From Syntrophaceae bacterium UBA2251 (GTDB taxonomy: Bacteria; Desulfobacterota; Syntrophia; Syntrophales; UBA2251): 64,000 bases of DNA. Both the position numbers and the translations under genes were made by a program. Positions 1-7,803 of this stretch are shown piece after piece (position 1 is the first letter of the stretch; each line of letters opens with the position of its first letter). The notes under the pieces were generated by a model, which saw only the letters and a list, made by a program, of their open reading frames with translations, was not told the DNA's origin and did no database searches. The DNA is taken from assembly GCA_002347815.1 (NCBI GenBank), contig DDXV01000020.1, positions 21,265 to 85,264 on the forward strand. Direction: 5' to 3'.

Positions 1-51
1 GGAAGGCGGGCCAGTAGGTCGCCCGAAGCCGGAAGACCGGTCCATCCGCAA
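1..51 (+). promoter_or_regulatory. Cobalamin riboswitch, 3' half (cut by window edge)
   Basis: The first 50 bases match the 3' part of a cobalamin aptamer: a GGAAGGCGGG stretch, the AGTAGG block, and a GAAGCCGGAAGACCGG segment corresponding to the consensus end of the aptamer. The same blocks occur in the same order at about 2110-2155 in the complete copy upstream of the receptor gene. The 5' half lies outside the window. It ends about 20 bases before the permease start, so it probably controls the transporter operon. Confidence 0.7.
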
Positions 52-72
52 GTCCTCGAGGGAGGCCTCCGC

Positions 73-1107
73 GTGCGACCGACCGTCCATCCCATTGTCA
101 CCCCGTTCCGGGTTCTCCGTATCAGCGGCATCCTGTTTCTGATCTGTCTGGCCGTCTTCATCGGGTCGCTCTTCGCCGGTCCGGGACAGGTCGGGGTGCG
201 CACCCTGCTCTCCTCGCTCCTCTCGTTGGGGTCCGGATCGTATGCCGGCGACGCCGATGCGGGGCAGACCATCCTTCTGTCCCTCCGGATTCCCCGTCTT
301 CTCTTCGCGGGGATCGTCGGGGCCGCCCTGTCCGTGTCGGGGGTCGTCTTTCAGGCGCTGTTACGCAACCCGCTCGCCGACCCCTATATCCTCGGCATCT
401 CGGGGGGCGCCGCCGTGGGGGCGATCGCCGGGATCCTGCTCGGCGCGGCGGCCGTTCCTTTCGGCGTCCCCGGCCTCGCCTTCGTCGGGGCGCTGACGAC
501 CCTGCTCGCGGTCTTTGCCGTGGCCGGCGCCGGACGGGACCTCCGTTCCCACACCCTGCTTCTGGCCGGGGTCATCGTCAACGCCTTCTTCAACGCCGTC
601 ATCATGTTTCTCCTCGCCGTCAGCAGTTCGGGCGACCTCCACAGCATCATGTTCTGGCTCATGGGGGATTTGAGCCTCGCCCGGGGACGGGACATCCTGT
701 CCGTCGGCGCGGCGCTCGTCGTGGGCTTCTCCGTGATCTGCCTGTACGCGCGTCCGCTCAACCTGATCGTGACGGGGGAGGAGACGGCCCGCACCCTGGG
801 CGTCGAACCGGCGACCGCGAAGCGGATCCTCCTCGTCGTGACCTCGCTCATGACCGGGCTGGCCGTTTCGGTGAGCGGCACGATCGGTTTCGTAGGCCTG
901 ATGGTGCCGCACCTGATGCGGATGGCCCTCGGTCCGGATCACCGGCTGCTGCTGCCCGCCTCCCTCTTTTTCGGGGCGGCCTTTCTCATCCTGGCCGACA
1001 CGCTCGCCCGGACGCTGCTCGCCCCGATGGAGCTGCCCGTGGGCGTGGTCACGGCCCTGTGCGGGGCGCCCTATTTCATCTATCTTCTGAGGAGGATGAA
1101 CGATTAA
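73..1107 (+). CDS. btuC: Cobalamin/siderophore-type ABC transporter permease (FecCD/BtuC family)
   Basis: Inner-membrane permease of a type II ABC importer, 344 aa, the normal family length. The protein is a chain of hydrophobic segments. It carries the conserved family block around residues 95-120 (a Q, then RNPLADP, then LGISGGAAVG) and the cytoplasmic coupling region near GLMVPHLMR. GTG is used as start, just behind the riboswitch remnant. The ATPase gene follows with overlapping ends. The upstream B12 riboswitch and the riboswitch-controlled receptor behind it make vitamin B12 or other corrinoids the likely substrate. Iron-siderophore transport is the alternative for this family. The periplasmic binding protein is not in the window. 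Confidence 0.85.
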   Translation: MRPTVHPIVTPFRVLRISGILFLICLAVFIGSLFAGPGQVGVRTLLSSLLSLGSGSYAGDADAGQTILLSLRIPRLLFAGIVGAALSVSGVVFQALLRNPLADPYILGISGGAAVGAIAGILLGAAAVPFGVPGLAFVGALTTLLAVFAVAGAGRDLRSHTLLLAGVIVNAFFNAVIMFLLAVSSSGDLHSIMFWLMGDLSLARGRDILSVGAALVVGFSVICLYARPLNLIVTGEETARTLGVEPATAKRILLVVTSLMTGLAVSVSGTIGFVGLMVPHLMRMALGPDHRLLLPASLFFGAAFLILADTLARTLLAPMELPVGVVTALCGAPYFIYLLRRMND

Positions 1108-1915
1108 CGCCGTTCTGGACATCGACCGGGTCCGCTTCCGCTACGCCGGAGACTGGGTGCTGACGGACGTCGCCTTTGCCGTGGCCGCCGGCGCGTTTCT
1201 GGGGATCATCGGCCCCAACGGCTCCGGGAAGACGACCCTGCTCAAGGTGATGAACGGCCTTCTCCGCCCCCAGGCGGGCGCGGTCCGGTTGAACGGCCGC
1301 CCCCTGGCCGGGATGCGGCGCCGCGAGGTGGCGCGGGTGATGGCCGTCGTCCCCCAGGACGCGGCGCTGCTCTTCACCTTCACCGTGGAGGAGATGGTCC
1401 TGATGGGGCGATCGCCGCACCTGGGCCGCTTTGGGTTCGAGGGGATGGGGGACTTCCGGATCGCCCGCGCGGCCATGGACCGGACCGGCGTCCTCGCCCT
1501 GGCGCACCGGCCCTATGACACCCTGAGCGGGGGCGAGAAGCAGCGGGTCCTGATCGCCCGCGCCCTGGCGCAGGAACCGCGGATTCTCCTCCTCGACGAG
1601 CCGACGGCGTATCTCGACATCCGCCATCAGGCGGGGATCTTCGACCTGATGAAGGACCTGAACCGCCGGCAGGGCCTCACGGTCGTCGCCGTCACCCACG
1701 ACATCAACCTGGCCGCCCTCTACAGCGACGAGGTCCTGCTTCTGGCCGACGGGCGCGTCTTCGGCGCCGGACCGCCGGAGGCGGTCGTCACCGCGGAAAA
1801 CATCCGCGGGGCGTATGGCATCGGCGTCCTCGTGGATTCCCATCCGGCGACAGGCCTGCCCCGGGTCACGCCGGCCGGGTATGCCGGGGGCGGAGGACCC
1901 GATCCGGCGCCCTGA
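1103..1915 (+). CDS. btuD: ABC transporter ATP-binding protein (FecE/BtuD family)
   Basis: ATPase partner of the preceding permease, about 270 aa. Visible motifs are Walker [10 protein letters not shown], signature [10 protein letters not shown], Walker [13 protein letters not shown] and the H-loop VTHDIN. The first ordinary start codon is GTG at 1157, but this would remove the conserved N-terminal strand ([14 protein letters not shown]...). The open frame continues upstream without ATG, GTG or TTG to a stop at 1097. I therefore place the start at ATT 1103, which overlaps the permease stop and sits 3-12 bases behind GGAGGATGA. CTG at 1115 is another possibility. The function call is firm, the start is not. 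Confidence 0.85.
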   Translation: MNAVLDIDRVRFRYAGDWVLTDVAFAVAAGAFLGIIGPNGSGKTTLLKVMNGLLRPQAGAVRLNGRPLAGMRRREVARVMAVVPQDAALLFTFTVEEMVLMGRSPHLGRFGFEGMGDFRIARAAMDRTGVLALAHRPYDTLSGGEKQRVLIARALAQEPRILLLDEPTAYLDIRHQAGIFDLMKDLNRRQGLTVVAVTHDINLAALYSDEVLLLADGRVFGAGPPEAVVTAENIRGAYGIGVLVDSHPATGLPRVTPAGYAGGGGPDPAP

Positions 1916-2010
1916 AAGGCGCGATCCTTATTCATCCGGTTTTCCGGGTGCGAAATGGTTTTGCGAGGTTGGGCGAGTGGGCGCCGCACGCGCGTGCACT
2001 CGATTCTTGA

Positions 2011-2162
2011 ACGTCCTGCGGCAGGGAGGAAGCCGGTGCGAATCCGGCGCTGCCCCGCAACTGTAAGTGGAACGACCTCCGCACGAGGCCACGGGTTCGC
2101 GGTTGAACCCGGAAGGCGCGGACAGTAGGACGCCACGAGCCAGGAGACGCCGCCGCAGGCCA
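2011..2162 (+). promoter_or_regulatory. Cobalamin (B12) riboswitch
   Basis: Core aptamer blocks are present: GGAAGCCGGTGCGAATCCGG, then GCTGCCCCGCAACTGTAAG, then GAACCCGGAAGGCGCGG, AGTAGGACG and GAGCCAGGAGACGCC. An exact 8-bp closing stem pairs 2015-2022 (CCTGCGGC) with 2152-2159. It lies immediately upstream of the receptor gene, ending about 40 bases before its ATG. B12 riboswitches normally repress corrinoid uptake genes when adenosylcobalamin is abundant. The sequence shows no obvious U-tract terminator after it, so control at the ribosome binding site is the likelier mechanism. Confidence 0.93.
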
Positions 2163-2201
2163 GCGACTCGATTCCCGCGGGGGAAGAAGGGAGTGGGCAG
2201 G

Positions 2202-4289
2202 ATGCACAGAGGCAAGCGTGTTTTAGAGGTATTTGTACTGGTCGTGACGATATTGCTGTTTCCGATGATCGTTTTCTGCGATCCCGGAAAGTCGGACCAG
2301 GAGAGTTTCTCCACATTGGGTGAGGTCGTGGTCACGGCGACGCGCGACCACGAAAATGTCCAACAGGTTCCGGCGAATGTTTCCATCGTTACCGCCAGGG
2401 AGATCGAGCGGTCAGGCGCGGCCAATCTTGTCGAGGTGCTGGAAAGACTGGAGGGTGTTCCATTCCGGAACTACGGCGGCAACGCGGCCCAGTCTGTTAT
2501 CGACCTGCGGGGGTTCGGCGGGGACAACCCATTCGGGAAGACCCTGATTCTGCTCGATGGCCGCCGCCTGAACCGGCCCGACATGTCCTCCATCAATTGG
2601 CTTCAGATCCCCCTGAGTCAGATCGAGCGGATCGAGGTGGTCCGGGGTGCCGGGAGCGTTCTTTACGGCGATGCGGCCGTCGGCGGCGTGATCAACATCA
2701 TCACGAAAAAGGGCCGGGGCGCGCCCCGGTACCGGGGCGCCGTTGAGGCAGGCAGCTTCGGCTTCCACCGGGAACAGGCGGGAGTCGCCGGCGCCGTTGG
2801 CAAGGCGCGCTACGCGCTGAGCGGCGAAAACAGTGTCCAGGAGGGCTGGCGGGACCGGTCGCGACTCTCGTCGCGGGGAGGGACGGTGGATCTGGGATAT
2901 GCGGCCGGAGAACGCCTCGACGTGTCGCTGACGGCTTCCTTCAACCGTACAGATTACCAGATGCCCGGCGCGCTGACGAAGGCCCAGATGAAGCGGAATC
3001 GGCGCCAGTATCAGCCGGCCACGCCCGAGAACTGGGCGAACGCCGCCCCGGACGACGACGGTTTGGACCGTTACGTCAACGTCCATGCGGGACTGACGTC
3101 ATTTCTGGGCCAAGCGGGCGAGTTCGACCTCCAGGTCCTGTACGGAAAGAAGGAACTGGAGGTCAACATGCCATCCTGGACGGCGGGCCAATATGCGGAC
3201 ATCGATACGGACACCTTCGGGGTCACGCCTAAATACGTCCTGGCACGGGACCTCTTTGGGTGCGGAAACAAACTGACGCTGGGAGTGGATTATTACCGCG
3301 AACCTTACAAAAAAATATTTTTCGGCACGCGAAATCGCCGCGAGAAAACCCGTTGGGCGGACCTGATGCGGGAGAGCCTTGGGTACTACGCCCGGGATGA
3401 GTTCCGCCTCATGAAGCGCCTCTTGCTGAGCACGGGGTATCGGTCGGAACGGACCGTCATCGAAGGGGAGGCCACAGACCGAATTGCGCCGGCCAACGAT
3501 TTCCGCGATCGCGAGAAGTCCTATCGTGCCGAGGCCTATGAGGTGGGGCTGACTTGGCTTGCCGGCGAGGAATCGAAGATCTTTGCCAAGGTCGCCTCGG
3601 TTTACCGCATCCCGTTTCTCGACGAGGTTGCCTCGTTCAATGGCTTCGGCGGCGGCTTCCTACAGGATCTCGACCGGGAAAAGGGCGTCAGTCTGGAGGC
3701 GGGGGCGGTGCTCCATCCGCTGGATCGCCTGAAGATCGGGCTGACTCTCTTCCGCATCGACATGGAGGACGAGATCCAGTACGTCTACGTCACTTCCTGG
3801 TCCGGGTACAACCAGAACGTCGGAAAGACGCGGCACGATGGCGCCGAGGTCTCCCTGTCCTGGCTGTGGGAAAAGCGCATGCGGGTCCACGGGACCATCA
3901 CCTGGCACCGGGCTACCTTTGAAAACGGTCCCAACAAGGGGAAGGACATGCCTCTCGTTCCCCGCTGGCTGGCCAGCGCCGGTGCCGAGATCGAACTGAC
4001 GCACGGCTGGACCCTGCGACCCGAGGTACGACATGCGAGTCGCGCCTATCTCTCAGGGGACAACGACAACAACACCGAGCGACTGGATGCCTACACCCTT
4101 TTGAATCTGTATCTTTCTTGGCACACGTCGTTAGGGAAACTCAAAACGACGGCGTTTGTCGGCGTGGAAAATCTGGTCGACGTGAAATACGCCTCCTTCG
4201 GTTCGGACAACCTCTCGTGGGGCGGCGTCAACACATACTACCCCATGCCGGGGATCGCCTTCAAGGGGGGGCTGTCCCTGGAATATTAG
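2202..4289 (+). CDS. btuB: TonB-dependent outer-membrane receptor, BtuB-like
   Basis: Outer-membrane beta-barrel receptor, 695 aa. An N-terminal signal peptide (basic MHRGKR, hydrophobic core to about residue 25) is followed by a TonB box-like segment (TLGEVVVTATR), a plug domain with the LEVLERLEGVP and IERIEVVRGAGSVLYGDAAVGGVINI motifs in pieces, and a barrel ending in an aromatic residue (LSLEY). I chose ATG 2202, behind GGGGGAAGAAGG, because a longer in-frame extension from 2067 would read through the riboswitch. Riboswitch control makes a corrinoid the expected ligand, and TonB energy could come from the protein at 25856-26407. Substrate is inferred from regulation, not from binding residues. 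Confidence 0.85.
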   Translation: MHRGKRVLEVFVLVVTILLFPMIVFCDPGKSDQESFSTLGEVVVTATRDHENVQQVPANVSIVTAREIERSGAANLVEVLERLEGVPFRNYGGNAAQSVIDLRGFGGDNPFGKTLILLDGRRLNRPDMSSINWLQIPLSQIERIEVVRGAGSVLYGDAAVGGVINIITKKGRGAPRYRGAVEAGSFGFHREQAGVAGAVGKARYALSGENSVQEGWRDRSRLSSRGGTVDLGYAAGERLDVSLTASFNRTDYQMPGALTKAQMKRNRRQYQPATPENWANAAPDDDGLDRYVNVHAGLTSFLGQAGEFDLQVLYGKKELEVNMPSWTAGQYADIDTDTFGVTPKYVLARDLFGCGNKLTLGVDYYREPYKKIFFGTRNRREKTRWADLMRESLGYYARDEFRLMKRLLLSTGYRSERTVIEGEATDRIAPANDFRDREKSYRAEAYEVGLTWLAGEESKIFAKVASVYRIPFLDEVASFNGFGGGFLQDLDREKGVSLEAGAVLHPLDRLKIGLTLFRIDMEDEIQYVYVTSWSGYNQNVGKTRHDGAEVSLSWLWEKRMRVHGTITWHRATFENGPNKGKDMPLVPRWLASAGAEIELTHGWTLRPEVRHASRAYLSGDNDNNTERLDAYTLLNLYLSWHTSLGKLKTTAFVGVENLVDVKYASFGSDNLSWGGVNTYYPMPGIAFKGGLSLEY

Positions 4290-4331
4290 CGGCCGGCGGC
4301 CTTGCCGCGGGGGATGCCGGCCCCCTTCCGG

Positions 4332-5807
4332 CTATGCGTCGATCGAAGCGAGCATCGTCCGGAGGTCCGTCGTCGGCTGCAGGCAGGCGTTGCCGGTGCA
4401 GACGTAGGCCGTCGCCCGGCCGTCGATGCAGTGCATGTCCCGCGTGTAGGGGGCGAGGCGGCAGATGGGGGGAGAGGCCTCGCCGGCCGGGCGCAGGATG
4501 ACGACCGTCCGGGGCAGAAAACGGGACCTCAAGGCCCGCAGCAGGGCGCGGGTGTCTTCCGCGGCCGGGTCGCCCACGACCACTACTTCCCGCGCCGGTC
4601 CGAAGGCGAAATCGAGAGCGACCATGAATTGGGCATAGGCCCCCGGCGATTGCCGCAGATCGTGATCGAAGGCCGCGGCGGCATCCCACGCCTCGTCCAA
4701 CAACGCCGTTTCTCCCGTCATGCGTCCCAGCCGCAGCAGGTTCCAGACGGCCACGGCGTTGCCGGACGGCATGGCCCCTTCGAAGATCTCCTTCTGACGG
4801 ACGAGGATCTCCTCTCCATCCCGCGGCGTGAAGAAGAACCCCCCGCGGGGATCCTTGAAGGCGGTCATCAGGCCGCCCGTCAGGGCCAGGGCCGCCTCCA
4901 GATAAGACGCCTCCCCGGTGGCTTCATAGAGTTCGATCAGGGCAAGGGTGAAGAACGCGTAATCGTCGAGGGCGCCCGCAATGCCCGCCTCGCCGTCGCG
5001 GAAGCGGTGCAGGAGGGCGCCGTCGGGGCGGCGCATCCGACCGAGGATGAAGGCCGCGGCCCTTTCGGCGGCGTCGACGCAGGCCGGATCATCCAGGCAG
5101 GCCCCGGCCTTGGCCAGGGACGCGATCATCAGGCCGTTCCAGTCGGTCAGGATCTTGTCGTCTTTCTGCGGCGGAACCCGCCGCTGCCGGACGGCGAAAA
5201 GCGTCTGACGGGCCCGCTCGACGCGCGCTTCCCGTTCCGGGTCGATGATCGGCGACGCCCCGCCCGCCCCTTCTGTTGAGGGCGCAAGATGCGGGATGTT
5301 CATGCCCGTTTTGCGTCCCGTGAGTTCGTCGGTGAAGTTGCCGGTTTTCTCGAAGCGGAAGGTGCGTCTGAACAGATCGGCGTCGGCCTCGTCCAGGATG
5401 CCGCTGACGTCTTCCCATCGCCACAGGTAGAATTTCCCCTCTTCCCCCTCGCTGTCGGCGTCTTCGGCGGAATAAAAGGCCCCCTCGGGCGACGTCATCC
5501 GGGTCAGGACATAGGAGAAGACCTCCCGCGCCGTGTCGGCATACGTTTTCGCGCCCGTCGCCTGGAAGGCTTCCGTATAGGCGTAGGCCAGCATGGCCTG
5601 ATCGTAGAGCATTTTTTCAAAATGGGGGACGAGCCAGTCCGGGTCCACGCTGTAGCGGTGAAAGCCGAAGCCGATCTGGTCGTAGATCCCGCCGCGGCGC
5701 ATGGCCTGGAGGGTCTTTTCCGCCATTCCCAGGGCGTGCCGGTTGCCGGTCCGTTTCCAGTAACGCAGGAGGAACAGGAGGTTCTGCGGGGTCGGGAATT
5801 TGGGCCG
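4332..5807 (-). pseudogene. YyaL/DUF255-type protein, 3' part only (thioredoxin domain missing)
   Basis: About 491 codons match the C-terminal alpha-barrel part of the YyaL / spermatogenesis-associated protein 20 family, from PKFPTPQNLLFLLRYW through GGIYDQIGFGFHRYSVD, HFEKMLYDQAMLA and KILTDWNGLMIASLAKA to CTGNACLQP. Full family members are about 650-700 aa and begin with a thioredoxin-like DUF255 domain with an HWCHVM-type motif. None of that is present. The coding frame stays open upstream only because it runs into an unrelated 5' fragment (5808-5960). The junction lies near 5807/5808. This is either a true deletion scar or an assembly join. Confidence 0.7.
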
Positions 5808-5960
5808 GGAGTCGAAGAAGGCCAGATGGCAGATCTCGTCGCGGATGGTCCAGTCGTAGAAGGGCGTGGGCCGGTCCCAGAGCGCGCTTCCGCGAGCGTC
5901 GTGACGACGGCCTCCAGCGCCTCCTGTTCCGCCGCGAGATCGCCGATGAGGTCCATCATG
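5808..5960 (-). pseudogene. 5' fragment of a TIGR03084/DinB-like (maleylpyruvate-isomerase-type) protein
   Basis: Starting at ATG 5960 (second ATG 5957), behind a GGGGAGG ribosome site, the frame reads MMDLIGDLAAEQEALEA... and LAEAR. It then has to shift by one or two bases near 5880 to continue as WDRPTPFYDWTIRDEICHLAFFD. That series is the N-terminus of the TIGR03084 family of four-helix metal-binding proteins. After about 50 codons it ends abruptly and YyaL sequence begins. The gene therefore carries both a frameshift and a truncation. It lies 68 bases downstream of the flavoprotein gene at 6029-7432 and was probably its operon partner. Confidence 0.6.
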
Positions 5961-6028
5961 TTCGCCTGCCTCCCCAAACGGCGCCCAGCGGAACCGTCCC
6001 TGCCGTCCGGTGGAACGCGCCGTGAAGC

Positions 6029-7432
6029 TCAGTTCCCCTTGAGCTCTTTCAGGATCCGGTCGGCGCAGAGCAGGCCGCTCTGGGCGGCGCTGTTGATGGC
6101 GAGCCCCCGGCCCCGGTAGGTGTCGCCGGCGAAGTAGAGATTGGGAATCCCCGGCGCCTTGAGCCCTGGCTTGAAGTTCCCCACGAGGCCCGGCTGACGG
6201 GCCAGGCCGTCGCAGCCGTCCACGTAGTAGGGCAGACGCCATTCCGTCTTCGCCTCGATCCCCGGGAACATGTCCTTCAGGTCTTCCCAGTGGCGCTTAA
6301 GGAGCCGTTCCCGCATGAACTTGTCCGAGGCCTCCGCGTGCTCGCAGACCAGATCCGTGTGGAGGACCTGCTTTCCCGCCGGGGCCACGTGCTCGGAGAA
6401 ATTCGAGGCCGGGAAGGCCTGGAAGGGAAAGCCGGCGTGCCGGGTTTTCAGGGCGCTGAAGAAGCACTTCTTCTGGGGGTCCACCACCGGCTCCTTCAGG
6501 CCGATCATGAAGCCGATCAGTCCCGTGACCTCATGCTGGATATCGGTGATCCGCTTGACCCACCAGCGCGGCAGCGGGCTCGATTCGGGGTTGAAGTCCA
6601 GGATCTGGGACAGCTTGTAGATGGGCAAGGCGCACACCACCCGCTCGGCCGTCAACAGCTCCGTTTCGAAGATCCGGTATTCCTCCTGGTAGATGTGCTT
6701 CTGCGCGGGGACCCGCACGCCCGCGGCCCGGCCATCCGCAACGACCACCTCCTGGACGTCGCTGTTGAGGCGGATCTCCCCGCCCCCTTCCCGGATGACC
6801 TCGGCCAGCCCCCGGGTCACGCCCTCCATGCCGTCCAGGGGATAGCTCGCCTGCAGGGCCTGGCGGGTCTTCAGGAGGTTTTCCCGGGCGATGTAGAGGA
6901 CCTCGCCCGCGGCCATGTCGATGGCGTGCGGGATGGTCGTCATGATCATCCCCAGGTCGGTGAAGAGCTCCCGGACCGGGGCCTGCGGAACGTTTTCATG
7001 GAGCCATTCGGCGAGCGACCGGTCGTCCCACGCCTCGATCTCGGCGTCGCTCAGCATCGCGATCCGCTGCATCAGATCCCGGAAGGCGATCTTGTCTTCC
7101 CGCGTCATGGGGACGAGCTCCGCCACGCTGACAAACTTTTCCCCGTTCCAGATGTCCACGGTGTCGCTGAAGGGCGCCCAGGCCACCTTCTTCCCCACCC
7201 GCTCGTTCAGGGCGTTGCAGGTGGACTTTTCCCCGAGCTCGATCATGTGCAGGCCGATTTCGACCCGCCAGCCCGCGGACGGATACCCGTCATAGCTCAT
7301 CATTCTCCCGCCAAACTTGGGAAAGCGGTCGAGAACGAGGACCTTCTGCCCGGCCTCTTTGGTCAGGATCGCCCCGACCCCCAGACCGGCGATCCCCGCC
7401 CCGACGACAATCGTATCGTACTGTTTGGTCAT
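6029..7432 (-). CDS. NAD(P)/FAD-dependent oxidoreductase, phytoene dehydrogenase-like
   Basis: 467-aa flavoprotein of the amine oxidase/CrtI fold. The N-terminal FAD-binding motif VVGAGIAGLGVGAIL (about residues 10-24) is followed by an acidic strand end, the GG(R/K)M-type FGGRMMSYDG block and a C-terminal FAD-closing motif LYFAGDTYRGRGLAINSAAQSG. Members act on polyprenyl or other hydrophobic substrates, adding or removing double bases of the carbon chain, but the exact reaction cannot be read from the sequence. Its start ATG 7432 has GGAGGGG upstream. A second, more distant member of the same family lies at 59422-60918. Confidence 0.75.
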   Translation of the reverse strand: MTKQYDTIVVGAGIAGLGVGAILTKEAGQKVLVLDRFPKFGGRMMSYDGYPSAGWRVEIGLHMIELGEKSTCNALNERVGKKVAWAPFSDTVDIWNGEKFVSVAELVPMTREDKIAFRDLMQRIAMLSDAEIEAWDDRSLAEWLHENVPQAPVRELFTDLGMIMTTIPHAIDMAAGEVLYIARENLLKTRQALQASYPLDGMEGVTRGLAEVIREGGGEIRLNSDVQEVVVADGRAAGVRVPAQKHIYQEEYRIFETELLTAERVVCALPIYKLSQILDFNPESSPLPRWWVKRITDIQHEVTGLIGFMIGLKEPVVDPQKKCFFSALKTRHAGFPFQAFPASNFSEHVAPAGKQVLHTDLVCEHAEASDKFMRERLLKRHWEDLKDMFPGIEAKTEWRLPYYVDGCDGLARQPGLVGNFKPGLKAPGIPNLYFAGDTYRGRGLAINSAAQSGLLCADRILKELKGN

Positions 7433-7803
7433 GATTCCCCTCCTTCATGTGGTTTGCAGCGACGGCCCGGCCGGCCGATGGCGTTCGATCCGCGCCCTGA
7501 CGAGTGCCTCCAAAGGACGCCCCGCAACTTACCAGATGTCGAGGGCCCTCCTCAAGCAAAAACGTCCCGGGCAGCCCGCCGCTCGCGGCAGGGGGATCGT
7601 CCGCCCCGGTATCGGAGAAAACAGGGACCGGGTGCGGGCCGCAAAATTGCCTTGCAAAATGACGGCCTCCGTGCAAAATTCACGGCGCATGCCGCCGCCG
7701 GCCGGCGGATCCGTCGCCGGAGGCCCGTTGCGGCGGCGGCGCGATTTTCAAGGACCCAAAGGAACGCGGACGCGTTTTTGACTTCATCGAAAGGATCGCC
7801 GGA
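7433..7803. other. Divergent intergenic region with three GCAAAAT copies
   Basis: This 371-base stretch lies between the divergent genes at 7432 (minus) and 7804 (plus). I see no credible coding region. The sequence GCAAAAT occurs three times, at 7641, 7654 and 7673, in otherwise very GC-rich DNA. The third copy sits in a small dyad CCGTG-N7-CACGG. These copies may be an operator or part of a promoter region, but no clear -35/-10 pair can be assigned. Confidence 0.4.

Noticed and set aside
2067..2201. N-terminal extension of the TonB-dependent receptor
   Set aside because: It would translate part of the riboswitch; a signal peptide begins exactly at ATG 2202.
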